From: an uncultured Parabacteroides sp.
GTDB taxonomy: Bacteria > Bacteroidota > Bacteroidia > Bacteroidales > Tannerellaceae
Direction: 5' to 3'
DNA length: 64,000 nucleotides
Assembly: GCA_949296075.1 (NCBI GenBank)
Contig: CASFNG010000004.1
Coordinates: forward strand, 241,126 to 305,125
A model generated the notes under the pieces. That model ran no database searches and was not told the DNA's origin. It was given only the letters and a program-made list of their open reading frames with translations. Both the position numbers and the translations under genes were made by a program. Position 1 is the stretch's first letter. Each line of letters opens with the position of its first letter. Shown here piece by piece: positions 54,015 through 63,337 of this stretch.

Positions 54015-55787
54015 ATGAATCTGAAATCAAATAATAGTTATATTTGGGCTTTGGCGCTCGCGGGGCTGTTGTCGTTGAACTCGTGTGGCGATGATTTCTT
54101 AGGTATCGAGCCGCAAGGTTCGCTGACTCCGGAGGTCTTGGAGAATGCCCAAGGTGTAGAGCTGCTGACAACCAGTGCGTATGCGCTATTGACAACCCGT
54201 GTGGACGGCTACGATCCTTATCAGGCCTCGCCGCTGAACTGGGTGTGGGGAAGTATTTATGGCGGTGACGCGAATAAGGGCTCGGATCCCGGAGACCAGT
54301 CGGCGGTAAACGAGATCGAGTTGTACAACACGATTTCGACCAATGGGTATATCGAGCAGAAATGGGTTTGGGTATATGCCTTTAATAAACGAATCAACTT
54401 GGCTCTCCAGACCTTGAATGCCGCGAAGGATGTGAAAGAGGAGGTCCGTAAGAGCCGTTTGGGCGAATTGAAGTTCTTGCAGGCGCTGGCCTACTTTGAG
54501 GGGATGCGTGTATTCGGTCCGTTTATCCCTTGGGTGGATGAGAACAATACGGAGAATGACCCGAAGGTGCATAACGACGTGGACATTTATAACAACGTGA
54601 TAGCCTCTATCGATATGGCGATCGCCAATCTGCCGGAACGGCAGAGCGAGGTTGGCCGGGTGAACGTTTGGGCCGCGAAAGCGTTGAAGGCTAAGATTTT
54701 GATGTACAGGAGAGATTTAGCGGGTGCTAAGCCGATCTTGGCGGATGTGATCGCCAATGGCGTGACTTCCGATGGGAAGGCTTACGGCTTGGAGGACGAC
54801 TTGGATAACAATTTCAACGCATTGACTGAGAATGGTAAGGAGGCGATTTTCTCGCTTCAGTTCTCGAATGCGGCGGACAATAATGGTAACCCGGCGTTCT
54901 GCTTGAATTATCCGCACAATTCAGGACCCGGAGGATGCTGCGGGTTCTTCCAGCCTTCGTATGAGCTGGTCAACTCCTTTAGGGTTGACGCGAATGGCTT
55001 GCCTTATCTGAATGGTGAGTACCGTACGATGGAGTCGGTATCTTACCGTAACCCGGACAAGGAAGGGGTCTTGGCCTTGAATACGAACGATCCGGTGGAT
55101 CCTCGTCTGGATTTCGCGGTGGGGCGTTATGGCATACCGTATAAAGACTGGGGCGAGCCGGGCAACGATTGGGTACGTAACCCGGTTAACGGGGGTATTT
55201 TCATCCCGAAAAAGCACGTATATAGCGCGGCGGAAGAGGCTGCCGGTATGAAGGCTTTGTATGGGGGTTGGGCTCCCGGCTCGGCGATGAACATACAGTA
55301 TCTGAGCCTGCGCGACATCAAGTTGCTTTATGCGGAGTGCCTGGCTAACGACGGCCAGCTGGCTGAGGCGATGGCACAGGTGAACGACATCCGTCACCGT
55401 GCGGGTCTGGAGGTGAATATCATCAAGCGTGCGGACGGGAAGCCCGCGGCTAATTACTCGATCGCTGAATATCCATCGACACATGCCGCTTTCTCGAATA
55501 AGGAGACTTGTATCAAGGCGATACGGATGGAGCGGAAGTTGGAGTTGGCGATGGAGGGCGAGCGTTGGTTCGACTTGGTTCGCTGGAGCAATAACGGGGA
55601 TTATATGGCTCGTGAGTTGAAAGCCTACGTGGATTACGAGAAGCAATACATCACGAAATTCGCGGGAGCTTCTTACCTGTCACCTTCTAAGACCATGTTA
55701 CCTATCCCGGATAATGAGGTCCTGACGATGGGTAATGATCCGGAGACCGGTACCCCTTATTTGGTACAGCCCGAGGCTTGGAGATAA
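54015..55787 (+). CDS. SusD/RagB-family nutrient-binding lipoprotein
   Basis: The surface lipoprotein that works with SusC as a lid-like binding protein. Lipobox LNSC at Cys24, then CGDDFLGIEPQGSLTPE. The 590-aa protein has the helical TPR-like SusD fold: FLQALAYFEGMRVFG (about 155-170), VWAAKALKAKILMY (about 215), and the C-terminal IKLLYAECLANDGQLAEAMAQVNDIRHRAG and AIRMERKLELAMEGERWFDLVRW (about 500-522), which are typical. It is followed by a strong terminator. Substrate unknown; the nearby GH28 gene suggests plant cell-wall material as one possibility. Confidence 0.93.
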   Translation: MNLKSNNSYIWALALAGLLSLNSCGDDFLGIEPQGSLTPEVLENAQGVELLTTSAYALLTTRVDGYDPYQASPLNWVWGSIYGGDANKGSDPGDQSAVNEIELYNTISTNGYIEQKWVWVYAFNKRINLALQTLNAAKDVKEEVRKSRLGELKFLQALAYFEGMRVFGPFIPWVDENNTENDPKVHNDVDIYNNVIASIDMAIANLPERQSEVGRVNVWAAKALKAKILMYRRDLAGAKPILADVIANGVTSDGKAYGLEDDLDNNFNALTENGKEAIFSLQFSNAADNNGNPAFCLNYPHNSGPGGCCGFFQPSYELVNSFRVDANGLPYLNGEYRTMESVSYRNPDKEGVLALNTNDPVDPRLDFAVGRYGIPYKDWGEPGNDWVRNPVNGGIFIPKKHVYSAAEEAAGMKALYGGWAPGSAMNIQYLSLRDIKLLYAECLANDGQLAEAMAQVNDIRHRAGLEVNIIKRADGKPAANYSIAEYPSTHAAFSNKETCIKAIRMERKLELAMEGERWFDLVRWSNNGDYMARELKAYVDYEKQYITKFAGASYLSPSKTMLPIPDNEVLTMGNDPETGTPYLVQPEAWR

Positions 55788-55804
55788 TCCGCCTGTGAGA
55801 ATAC

Positions 55805-55848
55805 GCTACCGGGAGAGGAGGCCTTCCTCTTCCGGTAGTATTTTTTGT
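55805..55848 (+). terminator. Intrinsic terminator after susD
   Basis: CTACCGGGAGAGG, loop, CCTCTTCCGGTAG and then TATTTTTTG; a long GC-rich stem. Confidence 0.85.
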
Positions 55849-55911
55849 TTACTATTCCAAATGATAAATCTTGACTGAATCAATATGTCCAGTTCCTTAA
55901 AGAATAAGAAT

Positions 55912-56376
55912 ATGGGAAAAATCGCGCGATTATTAGGCTTTTTGTGTATAGTTGTATTATCGTGTACAGGTTGTAAGAGGGATTATCAGACATTCCAATA
56001 TACCTTTACCTTGGAGAGCGTGTCGAACTATAAGCTCACGTTTGCCTTCAGCGACAAGAAGGAGTATCGTACCGAGGTCGCTAATTATTTCATGAGTCGC
56101 GGGATGGGTGAGCCGACAGTAAAGGCAGGGCTGTTAACCGAGGAACAATATGCTTATTTTTATGGCCTGTTAAAAGAATCAGACCTGTTCTCCATGAAAG
56201 ATTCTTATGGATTTGAGGGAGAGACAGGCAATGAGAATGACTTGTTAGCCCAAATCACATTTACCGCTGACGGAAAGACCAAGTATATCTCTATCCGTAA
56301 CTTGTCTCGCATCAGTCAGGATCTCCCCAAATCCTTCCGCCAGTTGATGACTGGATCTGTCGAGTTTATCAAGTAA
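55912..56376 (+). CDS. Small lipoprotein of unknown function
   Basis: A 154-aa predicted lipoprotein. ATG 55912 gives a neat signal peptide (MGKIARLLGFLCIVVLSC, lipobox VLSC at Cys18); an ATG at 55885 would add nine residues. The mature part opens TGCKRDYQTFQYTFTLESVSNYKLTF and has a mixed strand/helix pattern with no motif I recognise. It lies after the susD terminator, so it is transcribed separately from susCD, and converges with the GH28 gene 52 nt away. A role in the SusC/D locus is only suggested by position. Confidence 0.6.
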   Translation: MGKIARLLGFLCIVVLSCTGCKRDYQTFQYTFTLESVSNYKLTFAFSDKKEYRTEVANYFMSRGMGEPTVKAGLLTEEQYAYFYGLLKESDLFSMKDSYGFEGETGNENDLLAQITFTADGKTKYISIRNLSRISQDLPKSFRQLMTGSVEFIK

Positions 56377-56428
56377 CCCGGATCAGGCAAGCTACGCACA
56401 TGGCTCTGTTTTAGGGTGTTCCCTGCCA

Positions 56429-58021
56429 TCATTCTCCCAGTATCACCTCGATCCCTTCGGGAACTTGTAATCCCTTTACGTCCCTGACGGCTATCCTCCC
56501 TTCGGGCGAGGGCAATCGCAGACCTTCGAAAGTGGCGTCCTCCACATCGTCCAGTACGAAAGCCGGGCGGAAGTCGCCGGAGGCCAGTCGGAGCGTCACA
56601 TTCCTGAAGGTAATCCCCTTGGCATGGCGTACGTAGAATCCCCACGAGGGCAACTCCCCAAACATCGAGAACTCAGGATACTCTTTCACGGCCTCGGGCA
56701 CGGCATCGAGCCGCCATAAGGGTACATAGGCCATTCCCTTTGTTGCCCGTCCCGGATAACGTATCTCCACATCCTCTATCACCACATTTTCCACCTTTGC
56801 GCCGGGAATACCCGTGACGGACGAAGGTATCGGGTTGTGGAAGGTGCTCACTGCCGGCCCCCTGAGGTCATACTCTTCGTCCGGCCTGCCGAATGGCACC
56901 TCCACCTTCATTTGGCCGATGTAGATGTTCCGCAGGTAACCGGGCTTTTCGCCTGCCCTATGCCCCAAGCGGATGAAGAGCGGATTACCCGTGTTCCTCG
57001 CCTGTATGCGTGTTACCCTTACGTTCTCTAATCCACCGCCGTCTACAGTCTCGATAGCAATGGCCGACCGGAAGGTGTCGTACACCTCGATGTTGTCGAT
57101 GGTCACGTTGCGGAAGCCACCGTGCGAGGCCGTACCGAACTTCACCGCGCTTGCGCTTGTGCAGATCCGGCAGTCGGCTATGTAGATAGAGTCGTTGGCA
57201 TGACCGGGATAGTAAGACTTCAGGCAGATGCCGTCGTCGGCCGTATTGATGTCACAACGTGTGATGCGCACGTTACGGCAGTCGGAGATGTCTATCCCGT
57301 CGTTATTCCAGTAAGCACGGTTGAAGATAGTCAGGTTGTCGATCATCACGTCGCGGCACAGCTCCAGCGACACGCCCCAGCAGGCACTGTTGCGCAGGGT
57401 CACGTCTTTCAGTGTCACCCCGTCCGTATGCGACAAGCGGAACAGTTTGGGGCGTGCCGTCTCGTTAGGCCGCTTGTTGCGGATGTTATATTTCGGGTCG
57501 ATACGCACCCCTTTGTGGTGCAGGCTGTCTATGTTCAGGGCCAGCTCTAAGCCGCGGCCATCTATCGTGCCTTGCCCTTCTACACCAATATCGTGTACCC
57601 CGTTGGCCACCACTAACGCTAAGGTCGAGTTATCGTTCGCGTTGGGCGAGGTTGGCCCTCCCGGTATGCGCTGTGAGGGATAATCATCCGGATTGGTACT
57701 TCCTAACAAGACAGCTCCCCGTTCCAGATGGAGCGTCACTCCCGATTTCAGTTCGATGCAACCCATCACATACTCGCCCGGGGCGAAGCGCACGACGCCA
57801 CCACCTTCCGCCGCGGCACGGTCTATCAGGGCTTGTATCTCCGCTGTCTGTACACGCTCCACACCTGCCTCCACACCGTAATCGGTCGCCTTGAACTCTT
57901 TCCTTTCGCCCGCCGAGGCCGTTGATGCCATCGCCCACGACGTTATCGCCACGCAAGCCATTGCCCACAGCCGCCGGCATATCCCTTTTCGCTTGTCTCT
58001 TTCCATAACGCTTCGATTCAT
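56429..58021 (-). CDS. Glycoside hydrolase family 28-like protein (polygalacturonase type)
   Basis: A 530-aa exported right-handed beta-helix protein. The signal peptide ends near MASTASAGE. ATDYGVEAGVERVQTAEIQALIDRAAAEGGG matches the standard GH28 start. In the catalytic region the family motifs N-T-D, D-D and G-H-G appear as NNDGIDI, TADDGI and TASHGG, so the three aspartates are kept, but the RIK motif is not seen at its usual place (AIAIETVDGGG). Activity on polygalacturonate or rhamnogalacturonan is therefore uncertain. An alternative start is 58006. A minus-strand TAAATTTG lies at 58079-58072. Confidence 0.8.
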   Translation of the reverse strand: MNRSVMERDKRKGICRRLWAMACVAITSWAMASTASAGERKEFKATDYGVEAGVERVQTAEIQALIDRAAAEGGGVVRFAPGEYVMGCIELKSGVTLHLERGAVLLGSTNPDDYPSQRIPGGPTSPNANDNSTLALVVANGVHDIGVEGQGTIDGRGLELALNIDSLHHKGVRIDPKYNIRNKRPNETARPKLFRLSHTDGVTLKDVTLRNSACWGVSLELCRDVMIDNLTIFNRAYWNNDGIDISDCRNVRITRCDINTADDGICLKSYYPGHANDSIYIADCRICTSASAVKFGTASHGGFRNVTIDNIEVYDTFRSAIAIETVDGGGLENVRVTRIQARNTGNPLFIRLGHRAGEKPGYLRNIYIGQMKVEVPFGRPDEEYDLRGPAVSTFHNPIPSSVTGIPGAKVENVVIEDVEIRYPGRATKGMAYVPLWRLDAVPEAVKEYPEFSMFGELPSWGFYVRHAKGITFRNVTLRLASGDFRPAFVLDDVEDATFEGLRLPSPEGRIAVRDVKGLQVPEGIEVILGE

Positions 58022-58344
58022 GCTTTCTATCTGTCCCTCTATCTCTCCAGATCAGGATTGAAGTAGTGTGACAAATTTAAGAGATTCCTGTCAAAAAGAT
58101 TAGGGAAAGGACCGTTTTTTATCGAAGGATGAATCGTAAATAGAGAAATGATTATTGGGACTTTGACGCTCTCAGCCTGGTTGTGGAAGGATTTGAGAAA
58201 CGATGATCCGCCCGATAATGCGAAAGTATCATGTATGAAAGTGTTAAAAAATATTTCTTCTTTGTAGAGGCGATTACCCACGTTTATCTTTGTGCTCCCA
58301 TAAGGACAACATGAACAATTTCCTCTATTTATTTTAAAAAAAGC
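58022..58344. other. Divergent intergenic region, GH28 / glutaminase
   Basis: 323 bases holding a minus-strand -7 box TAAATTTG (58079-58072), a plus-strand promoter (58262-58292) and an 80-codon minus-strand frame that I do not regard as a gene. No RNA gene was recognised. Confidence 0.5.
58262..58292 (+). promoter_or_regulatory. Promoter of the GtaA-like gene
   Basis: TTG (58262-58264), 20-bp spacer, TATCTTTG (58285-58292), 53 nt before the start codon. Confidence 0.68.
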
Positions 58345-60855
58345 ATGATGAACAAAATTCTTTTATCCGCTTTGTTGGTATCAGGGCTGTTTGCCTGTGC
58401 CGACAAGGAGAGTGGGTATGAGGTCGTGAGAAACGATCTCCGTGCCCCGGCCTATCCGTTGGTGACGATCGATCCATATACCAGCGCATGGTCTATGAGC
58501 GACAAGTTGTATGATAGCCCCGTCCGGCATTGGACCGGCAAGGATTTCCCTTTGGTGGGCGTGATCAAGGTGGATGGCGTCTCGTATCGTTTCATGGGTA
58601 CGGAGGACGCGGAAATGGATCCTATTGTGCCGACTTCCCAACAAGGGGATTGGAGAGGGCGTTATACCACGGATAAACCCGCCGGAGATTGGACCTCTCC
58701 TGATTACGATGATTCCCGTTGGAAGGAGGATCAAGGGGCTTTCGGCACGATGGAGAGCGAGCCGGTCGCCAAGACGCAATGGGGTACCCGCAATATCTGG
58801 GTACGCCGGGTCGTGAATATCGAACGGGACTTGACCGATTATCCGGTTTATTTAGAGATCTCGAACGATGACGACGCCGTGTTCTACATCAATGGAGTAG
58901 AGGCATACCGGACAGGCGCTACCTGCAACAAGAATCTCCAAGTGCGACTCTCCGATGAGGCCAAGGCTGCCTTGAGGCAAGGGGAGAATGTCTTGTCCGC
59001 CGAATGCGTCAACCCGATGGGGAATGGGCTGCTCGATTTTGGCTTGCAGATTCCCAAGAGCTTGGAAACCGTGTTCTCGAAGACGGCGACGCAGCTTTTC
59101 GCCGACGTGCAAGCTACCCAGACCCATTATGCCTTTACTTGCGGTGACGTCGATTTAAGACTTTCGTTCTCCGCTCCTCTTTTCCTGGAAGATCTGGATT
59201 TGCTAAGCCGTCCCGTGAATTATATCACGTACAGCGTGTCACCCCGCGATGGCAAGGAGCATGAGGTGGAATTCTATTTTGAGGCTTCCCCGAGATGGGC
59301 GCTCGATCTCCCTCACCAACCTTCCGGAAGTGAGGCCTACGAGCAGGACGGCCTGGTATTCCTCAAGAGCGGTAGCAAAGAGCAGCCCATATTGGCCAAA
59401 AAAGGTGACGATCTCCGGATTGATTGGGGATATTTCTATCTCGCTGCCGACAAGAACAATACTTCATATAGCATCGGCGGGCGTGATGAGCTTCGTGACC
59501 GTTTTGTGAAGGGAAGCAAGGAGCCCGGCGCTACTGAGGGAGAGAATGAGCGAGGCAACATGGCTTTGATACGTTCCTACGGGAAGGTGAAAGATCTGTC
59601 TGACAAGATCTTGATAGGCTACGATGATATTTATTCTATCCAATACTTCGAAACCAATTTACGCCCCTATTGGAACCGGAAAGGCGACCGGAGCATCGAG
59701 GCGGAGATACGTGCGGCATACGATGAGTACAACGGCTTGATAGATCGTTGTTATGCTTTCGACAAGCGGCTGATGGAAGAGACGGCGGCCGTTGGCGGGA
59801 AAGAGTACGCGGAGTTATGCGCCTTGGCCTACAGGCAGGCGATCGCCGCCCATAAGTTGGTAGAGGCTCCCAATGGTGACTTGCTGTGGCTGTCGAAAGA
59901 GAACAATAGCAACGGGTGCATCAACACCGTTGACCTGACTTACCCCTCGGCTCCTCTTTTCTTGGTCTATAACCCGGAGCTGGAGAAAGGCATGATGAAC
60001 AGTATTTTCTATTACAGTGAGAGTGGTAAGTGGACCAAGTCTTTCGCCGCCCATGACATAGGGACTTATCCTTTGGCGAATGGCCAGGTTTACGGAGGCG
60101 ATATGCCCGTGGAGGAGAGCGGGAACATGTTGATTCTTACGGCTGCCATCGCCGCCGTGGAAGGAAACGCCGACTATGCGGCCAAACATTGGGAGGTGCT
60201 TACTACCTGGGCTGATTATTTGGTGGAAAAGGGGCTTGACCCGGAGAACCAATTGTGTACGGATGATTTCGCCGGCCATTTCGCGCACAACACGAACCTC
60301 TCTATCAAGGCGATTTTGGGTATCGCGTCGTATGGGCGCTTGGCCGGGATGCTCGGGAAGCAGGAGATCGCCGATCGTTATACGGCGAAGGCCCGTGAGA
60401 TGGCCGCTGAGTGGGAGAGCATGGCGAACGATGGAGATCATTACCGGCTGACGTTCGACCAGCCGGGCACCTGGAGCCAGAAATACAATCTCGTATGGGA
60501 CAAGTTGCTTGGCTTAGGGATCTTCGACCCGAAAATCGCCTCCACGGAGGTACCCTATTACCTGACGAAACAGAATGTCTATGGCTTGCCGCTCGATAGC
60601 AGGGAGACCTATACGAAGACTGACTGGATCATGTGGACGGCTACCCTCGCCTCGGATCAAGAGACGTTCCGCAAGTTTATCGTACCGGTGCATAAGTTCA
60701 TGAATGAGACGGTAGATCGGGTGCCGATGTCGGATTGGGTATTTACCGATAAGCCGAATTATCGTGGGTTCAAGGCGCGCTCGGTAGTAGGAGGCTATTT
60801 CCTCAAATTGTTGATGGAAAAGATGGAAAAACAAGCGTCTGCCCAAGCGGAATAA
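58345..60855 (+). CDS. GtaA-like glutaminase lipoprotein with inserted beta-sandwich
   Basis: An 836-aa lipoprotein (lipobox LFAC, Cys18) of the family named for Aspergillus glutaminase A (DUF4964-DUF5127-DUF4965-DUF1793 order). LRAPAYPLVTIDPYTSAWS (about 32-50) opens the N-terminal domain. At about 95-235 an insert with the pattern of a galactose-binding-like domain appears (DYDDSRWKEDQGAFG, NIWVRRVV, VFYINGVEAYRTG). The helical barrel then follows with CALAYRQAIAAHKLVEAP (about 492-509), TVDLTYPSAPLFL, HDIGTYPLANGQ (about 571-582) and TDWIMWTATLASD (about 753-765). The family is only partly characterised, so a glycosidase role is a real alternative to glutaminase. Two adjacent ATGs start it. 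Confidence 0.8.
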   Translation: MMNKILLSALLVSGLFACADKESGYEVVRNDLRAPAYPLVTIDPYTSAWSMSDKLYDSPVRHWTGKDFPLVGVIKVDGVSYRFMGTEDAEMDPIVPTSQQGDWRGRYTTDKPAGDWTSPDYDDSRWKEDQGAFGTMESEPVAKTQWGTRNIWVRRVVNIERDLTDYPVYLEISNDDDAVFYINGVEAYRTGATCNKNLQVRLSDEAKAALRQGENVLSAECVNPMGNGLLDFGLQIPKSLETVFSKTATQLFADVQATQTHYAFTCGDVDLRLSFSAPLFLEDLDLLSRPVNYITYSVSPRDGKEHEVEFYFEASPRWALDLPHQPSGSEAYEQDGLVFLKSGSKEQPILAKKGDDLRIDWGYFYLAADKNNTSYSIGGRDELRDRFVKGSKEPGATEGENERGNMALIRSYGKVKDLSDKILIGYDDIYSIQYFETNLRPYWNRKGDRSIEAEIRAAYDEYNGLIDRCYAFDKRLMEETAAVGGKEYAELCALAYRQAIAAHKLVEAPNGDLLWLSKENNSNGCINTVDLTYPSAPLFLVYNPELEKGMMNSIFYYSESGKWTKSFAAHDIGTYPLANGQVYGGDMPVEESGNMLILTAAIAAVEGNADYAAKHWEVLTTWADYLVEKGLDPENQLCTDDFAGHFAHNTNLSIKAILGIASYGRLAGMLGKQEIADRYTAKAREMAAEWESMANDGDHYRLTFDQPGTWSQKYNLVWDKLLGLGIFDPKIASTEVPYYLTKQNVYGLPLDSRETYTKTDWIMWTATLASDQETFRKFIVPVHKFMNETVDRVPMSDWVFTDKPNYRGFKARSVVGGYFLKLLMEKMEKQASAQAE

Positions 60856-60885
60856 GCGATCTCGGCGACAAATATTAAGATAATC

Positions 60886-60919
60886 AAGGAAGGCGTGCCC
60901 TGGTGACACGCCTTTCTTG
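60886..60919 (+). terminator. Intrinsic terminator after the GtaA-like gene
   Basis: AAGGAAGGCGTG, 9-nt loop, CACGCCTTTCTT; a stem with one mismatch and a short T-run. Confidence 0.7.
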
Positions 60920-61040
60920 TCTCTTGCCGCGGGACGCTCGTGAAAATCGACGATATGCGCGGCGAGACTCGGCGAAGTTTCTTAAATTTGTATGCCGACA
61001 TTTTAGGAAAACTTGGGGAAGAAATTAGCGTAGGATCGAT

Positions 61041-62078
61041 ATGATACAAGCATTAGAGGCATTGAGGACCGTTCGCCTCAACGAGCGGGGGGATGGCGTG
61101 GTGATCTTGGATCAGACACGCCTGCCGACGGAGGAAACCTATCTGACCTTGACCACCGCGGAGGAGATCTGGGAGGCGATCTATAAGTTGCGTGTGCGAG
61201 GGGCACCCGCCATCGGGATCGCCGCCGCTTACGGGGCGCTCGTTTGCGCCCGCGAGATCAAGACGGAGGATAAGGCGGCGTTCGCCAGCCGGTTTGGAGA
61301 GATAGTGGATTATCTTTCCACGGCCCGGCCGACCGCGGTGAACCTCTTCGCCGCCTTAGGGCGGATGAGGCGGGTGTTGCGTAGCCATCCCGAGGCGACG
61401 GTGGAGGAGTGGAAGGAGGCGCTCTACCGGGAGGCGGTCGCTATCCGCGAGGAGGATGCCGCCGCGTGCCGCCGGATAGGGGAGCGCTGTCTGGAGCTGC
61501 TTCGTCCGGGTATGGGGATCCTCACGCATTGCAACGCGGGGCACTTGGCCGTGTCGGAATATGGCACGGCGCTGGCGCCGATCTATTTGGGGCAAGAGCG
61601 AGGGTACGGTTTCCGGGTGTTCGCCGACGAGACCCGGCCTCTGCTGCAAGGCGCCCGGCTGACCGCCTACGAACTGCTCCGGGCGGGAGTGGACGTGACC
61701 TTGATCTGCGACAACATGGCCTCCGCCGTGATGCGTGCCGGATGGGTGCAAGCCGTGCTGGTAGGATGCGACCGGGTGGCGGCCAACGGCGATGTGGCCA
61801 ACAAGATCGGGACCTCGGGGCTCGCCGTTCTGGCGCGGCATTACGGTATCCCGTTCTATGTGCTTGGCCCCACCTCCACGATCGATCCCGCCTGTCCGGA
61901 TGGCGCTTCGATCGTGATCGAGGAGCGTCCCTCCGAGGAGGTCACGGAGCTATGGTACGCCCACCGGATGGCTCCCGAGGGAGTGAAGACGTATAATCCC
62001 GCGTTCGATGTCACTCCCCATGAGCTGGTTACGGCGATAATCACGGAGAAGGGGCTCTTTTACGAAAATAATTCTTGA
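61041..62078 (+). CDS. mtnA: S-methyl-5-thioribose-1-phosphate isomerase
   Basis: Converts methylthioribose-1-phosphate to methylthioribulose-1-phosphate in the methionine salvage pathway. The 345-aa protein has the eIF2B-like fold with RVRGAPAIGIAAAYG (about 51-65), the catalytic cysteine in LTHCNAGHLA (about 165), and the catalytic aspartate in VGCDRVAANGDVANKIGT (about 240). No other methionine-salvage genes are adjacent, so partner enzymes must lie elsewhere; some relatives act on 5-deoxyribose-1-phosphate. A TAAATTTG box lies at 60983-60990. Confidence 0.92.
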   Translation: MIQALEALRTVRLNERGDGVVILDQTRLPTEETYLTLTTAEEIWEAIYKLRVRGAPAIGIAAAYGALVCAREIKTEDKAAFASRFGEIVDYLSTARPTAVNLFAALGRMRRVLRSHPEATVEEWKEALYREAVAIREEDAAACRRIGERCLELLRPGMGILTHCNAGHLAVSEYGTALAPIYLGQERGYGFRVFADETRPLLQGARLTAYELLRAGVDVTLICDNMASAVMRAGWVQAVLVGCDRVAANGDVANKIGTSGLAVLARHYGIPFYVLGPTSTIDPACPDGASIVIEERPSEEVTELWYAHRMAPEGVKTYNPAFDVTPHELVTAIITEKGLFYENNS

Positions 62079-62083
62079 AAGTT

Positions 62084-62113
62084 TTGCTAATATCGAAACA
62101 ATCAGTAACTTTG
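62084..62113 (+). promoter_or_regulatory. Promoter of rpsU
   Basis: TTG (62084-62086), 19-bp spacer, TAACTTTG (62106-62113), with a leader of about 45 nt. Confidence 0.75.
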
Positions 62114-62162
62114 CCGCTCAATTTGAGGAACGAATAATTAAACAATATAACAACATTAAATT

Positions 62163-62354
62163 ATGATCGTAGTACCATTAAAAGAAGGCGAGAACATTGA
62201 GAAGGCGCTTAAGAAATTCAAGAGAAAATTCGAGAAGACCGGTGTCGTGAAAGAATTGAGAAACCGTCAAGCTTTCGAGAAACCGTCTGTCACGAAAAGA
62301 AAGCAGATGATGCGTGCCGTTTACGTGCAGCACTTGCAGCAGATGGAAGAATAA
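62163..62354 (+). CDS. rpsU: 30S ribosomal protein S21
   Basis: A 63-aa basic protein of the small subunit, near the anti-Shine-Dalgarno site. MIVVPLKEGENIEKALKKFKR is the family start. S21 matters in Bacteroidota because it helps hide the anti-SD sequence, which fits the scarcity of Shine-Dalgarno sites here. It heads a unit that runs on to the recombinase and hpf. Confidence 0.96.
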   Translation: MIVVPLKEGENIEKALKKFKRKFEKTGVVKELRNRQAFEKPSVTKRKQMMRAVYVQHLQQMEE

Positions 62355-62404
62355 TTATCGCTTCCCGGCTTGTTTTATTGAATTCTTATTCCTATTTTCG
62401 TTGC

Positions 62405-63337
62405 ATGAATGTAGGTGCGACGAGAGTTTCTCCAATCGACGAGTTCCTCGATTACCTCAGGTATGAGCGGAATTACTCGATATACACGGTTGAGGCCTAC
62501 TCGAAAGACATCGATCAGTTCGTGTCTTACGCGAAGGCTCACCGGGAGGGAAGTTTCATCCCGGGCGAGATTGATCCGGACTTCGTGAGAAGCTGGATCG
62601 TCGAGTTGATGACGGAGAAGTTTTCCCCCCGGTCGGTGAACCGGAAGTTGAGCTCTTTGAAATCTTTTTTTAAGTTTCTCATGAAACGGGGAGAGATCTC
62701 CTCCAACCCGTTGCGGTTGGTCAGCGGCCCGAAAGCGAGAAAGCCGCTCCCCTGCTTCGTCAAGGACGACGATCTGGAGGCGCTGCTGGATGGCGACGGG
62801 TTCGATGAGGATTTCGAGGGTGTCCGCGACCGGTTGATCCTTGAGATGCTGTACGATACCGGGATGCGTCGCTCCGAGCTGATCGGCATCCGCGACACGG
62901 ATGTGGATTACGAGGCGATGCAGATCAAGGTCACGGGGAAGCGGAACAAGCAACGCCTGATCCCTATGGCCGGCCGGTTGAGAGACCAGATGCTCGCGTA
63001 CGTGAGCGTCAGGGATCGCGAGGCAGGCGGAGGAGCCGGGTGGTTCTTCGTCAGGAGGAACGGGGAGCCCTTGTCGGCCGGGATCGTCTATAACGTGGTC
63101 CGGAAGCGTCTGGGCGGGATCCCCATGCTGGCGAGGCGAAGCCCGCACGTGTTGCGACATTCATTTGCGACGAGTATGTTGAACGATGGCGCCGAGTTGA
63201 ACGCGGTGAAAGACCTTTTGGGTCATAGTAGCTTGGCGTCGACCAGCGTTTATACGCATACGACCTTTGAGGAATTAAAAAAAGTGTATCATGCTCATCC
63301 AAGAGCGAAAAAAGAAGGAGGTTATTATGGAAATTAG
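62405..63337 (+). CDS. xerC: Xer-type tyrosine recombinase
   Basis: A 310-aa site-specific recombinase of the XerC/XerD type, which resolves chromosome dimers. ATG 62405 was chosen; the longer frame uses a TTG at 62378. The N-terminal core-binding domain (about 8-90) is followed by the catalytic domain with Arg in DTGMRRSEL (about 160), Lys in TGKRNKQRLI, HVLRHSFA (about 253-260), LGHSSL (about 276-281) and the nucleophile in STSVYTHTT (about 288). It follows rpsU by 50 nt and its last 11 bases overlap hpf. Whether it is XerC or XerD cannot be fixed without dif and the partner. Confidence 0.85.
   Translation: MNVGATRVSPIDEFLDYLRYERNYSIYTVEAYSKDIDQFVSYAKAHREGSFIPGEIDPDFVRSWIVELMTEKFSPRSVNRKLSSLKSFFKFLMKRGEISSNPLRLVSGPKARKPLPCFVKDDDLEALLDGDGFDEDFEGVRDRLILEMLYDTGMRRSELIGIRDTDVDYEAMQIKVTGKRNKQRLIPMAGRLRDQMLAYVSVRDREAGGGAGWFFVRRNGEPLSAGIVYNVVRKRLGGIPMLARRSPHVLRHSFATSMLNDGAELNAVKDLLGHSSLASTSVYTHTTFEELKKVYHAHPRAKKEGGYYGN

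Noticed and set aside
58039-58281. 80-codon minus-strand frame between the GH28 and GtaA-like genes
   Set aside because: It covers both promoters of the divergent region and has no recognisable domain.
62405-63337. Integrase marking a mobile element
   Set aside because: It sits in the conserved rpsU / Xer / hpf / tRNA order and has no element-like flanks, so it is a housekeeping Xer recombinase.
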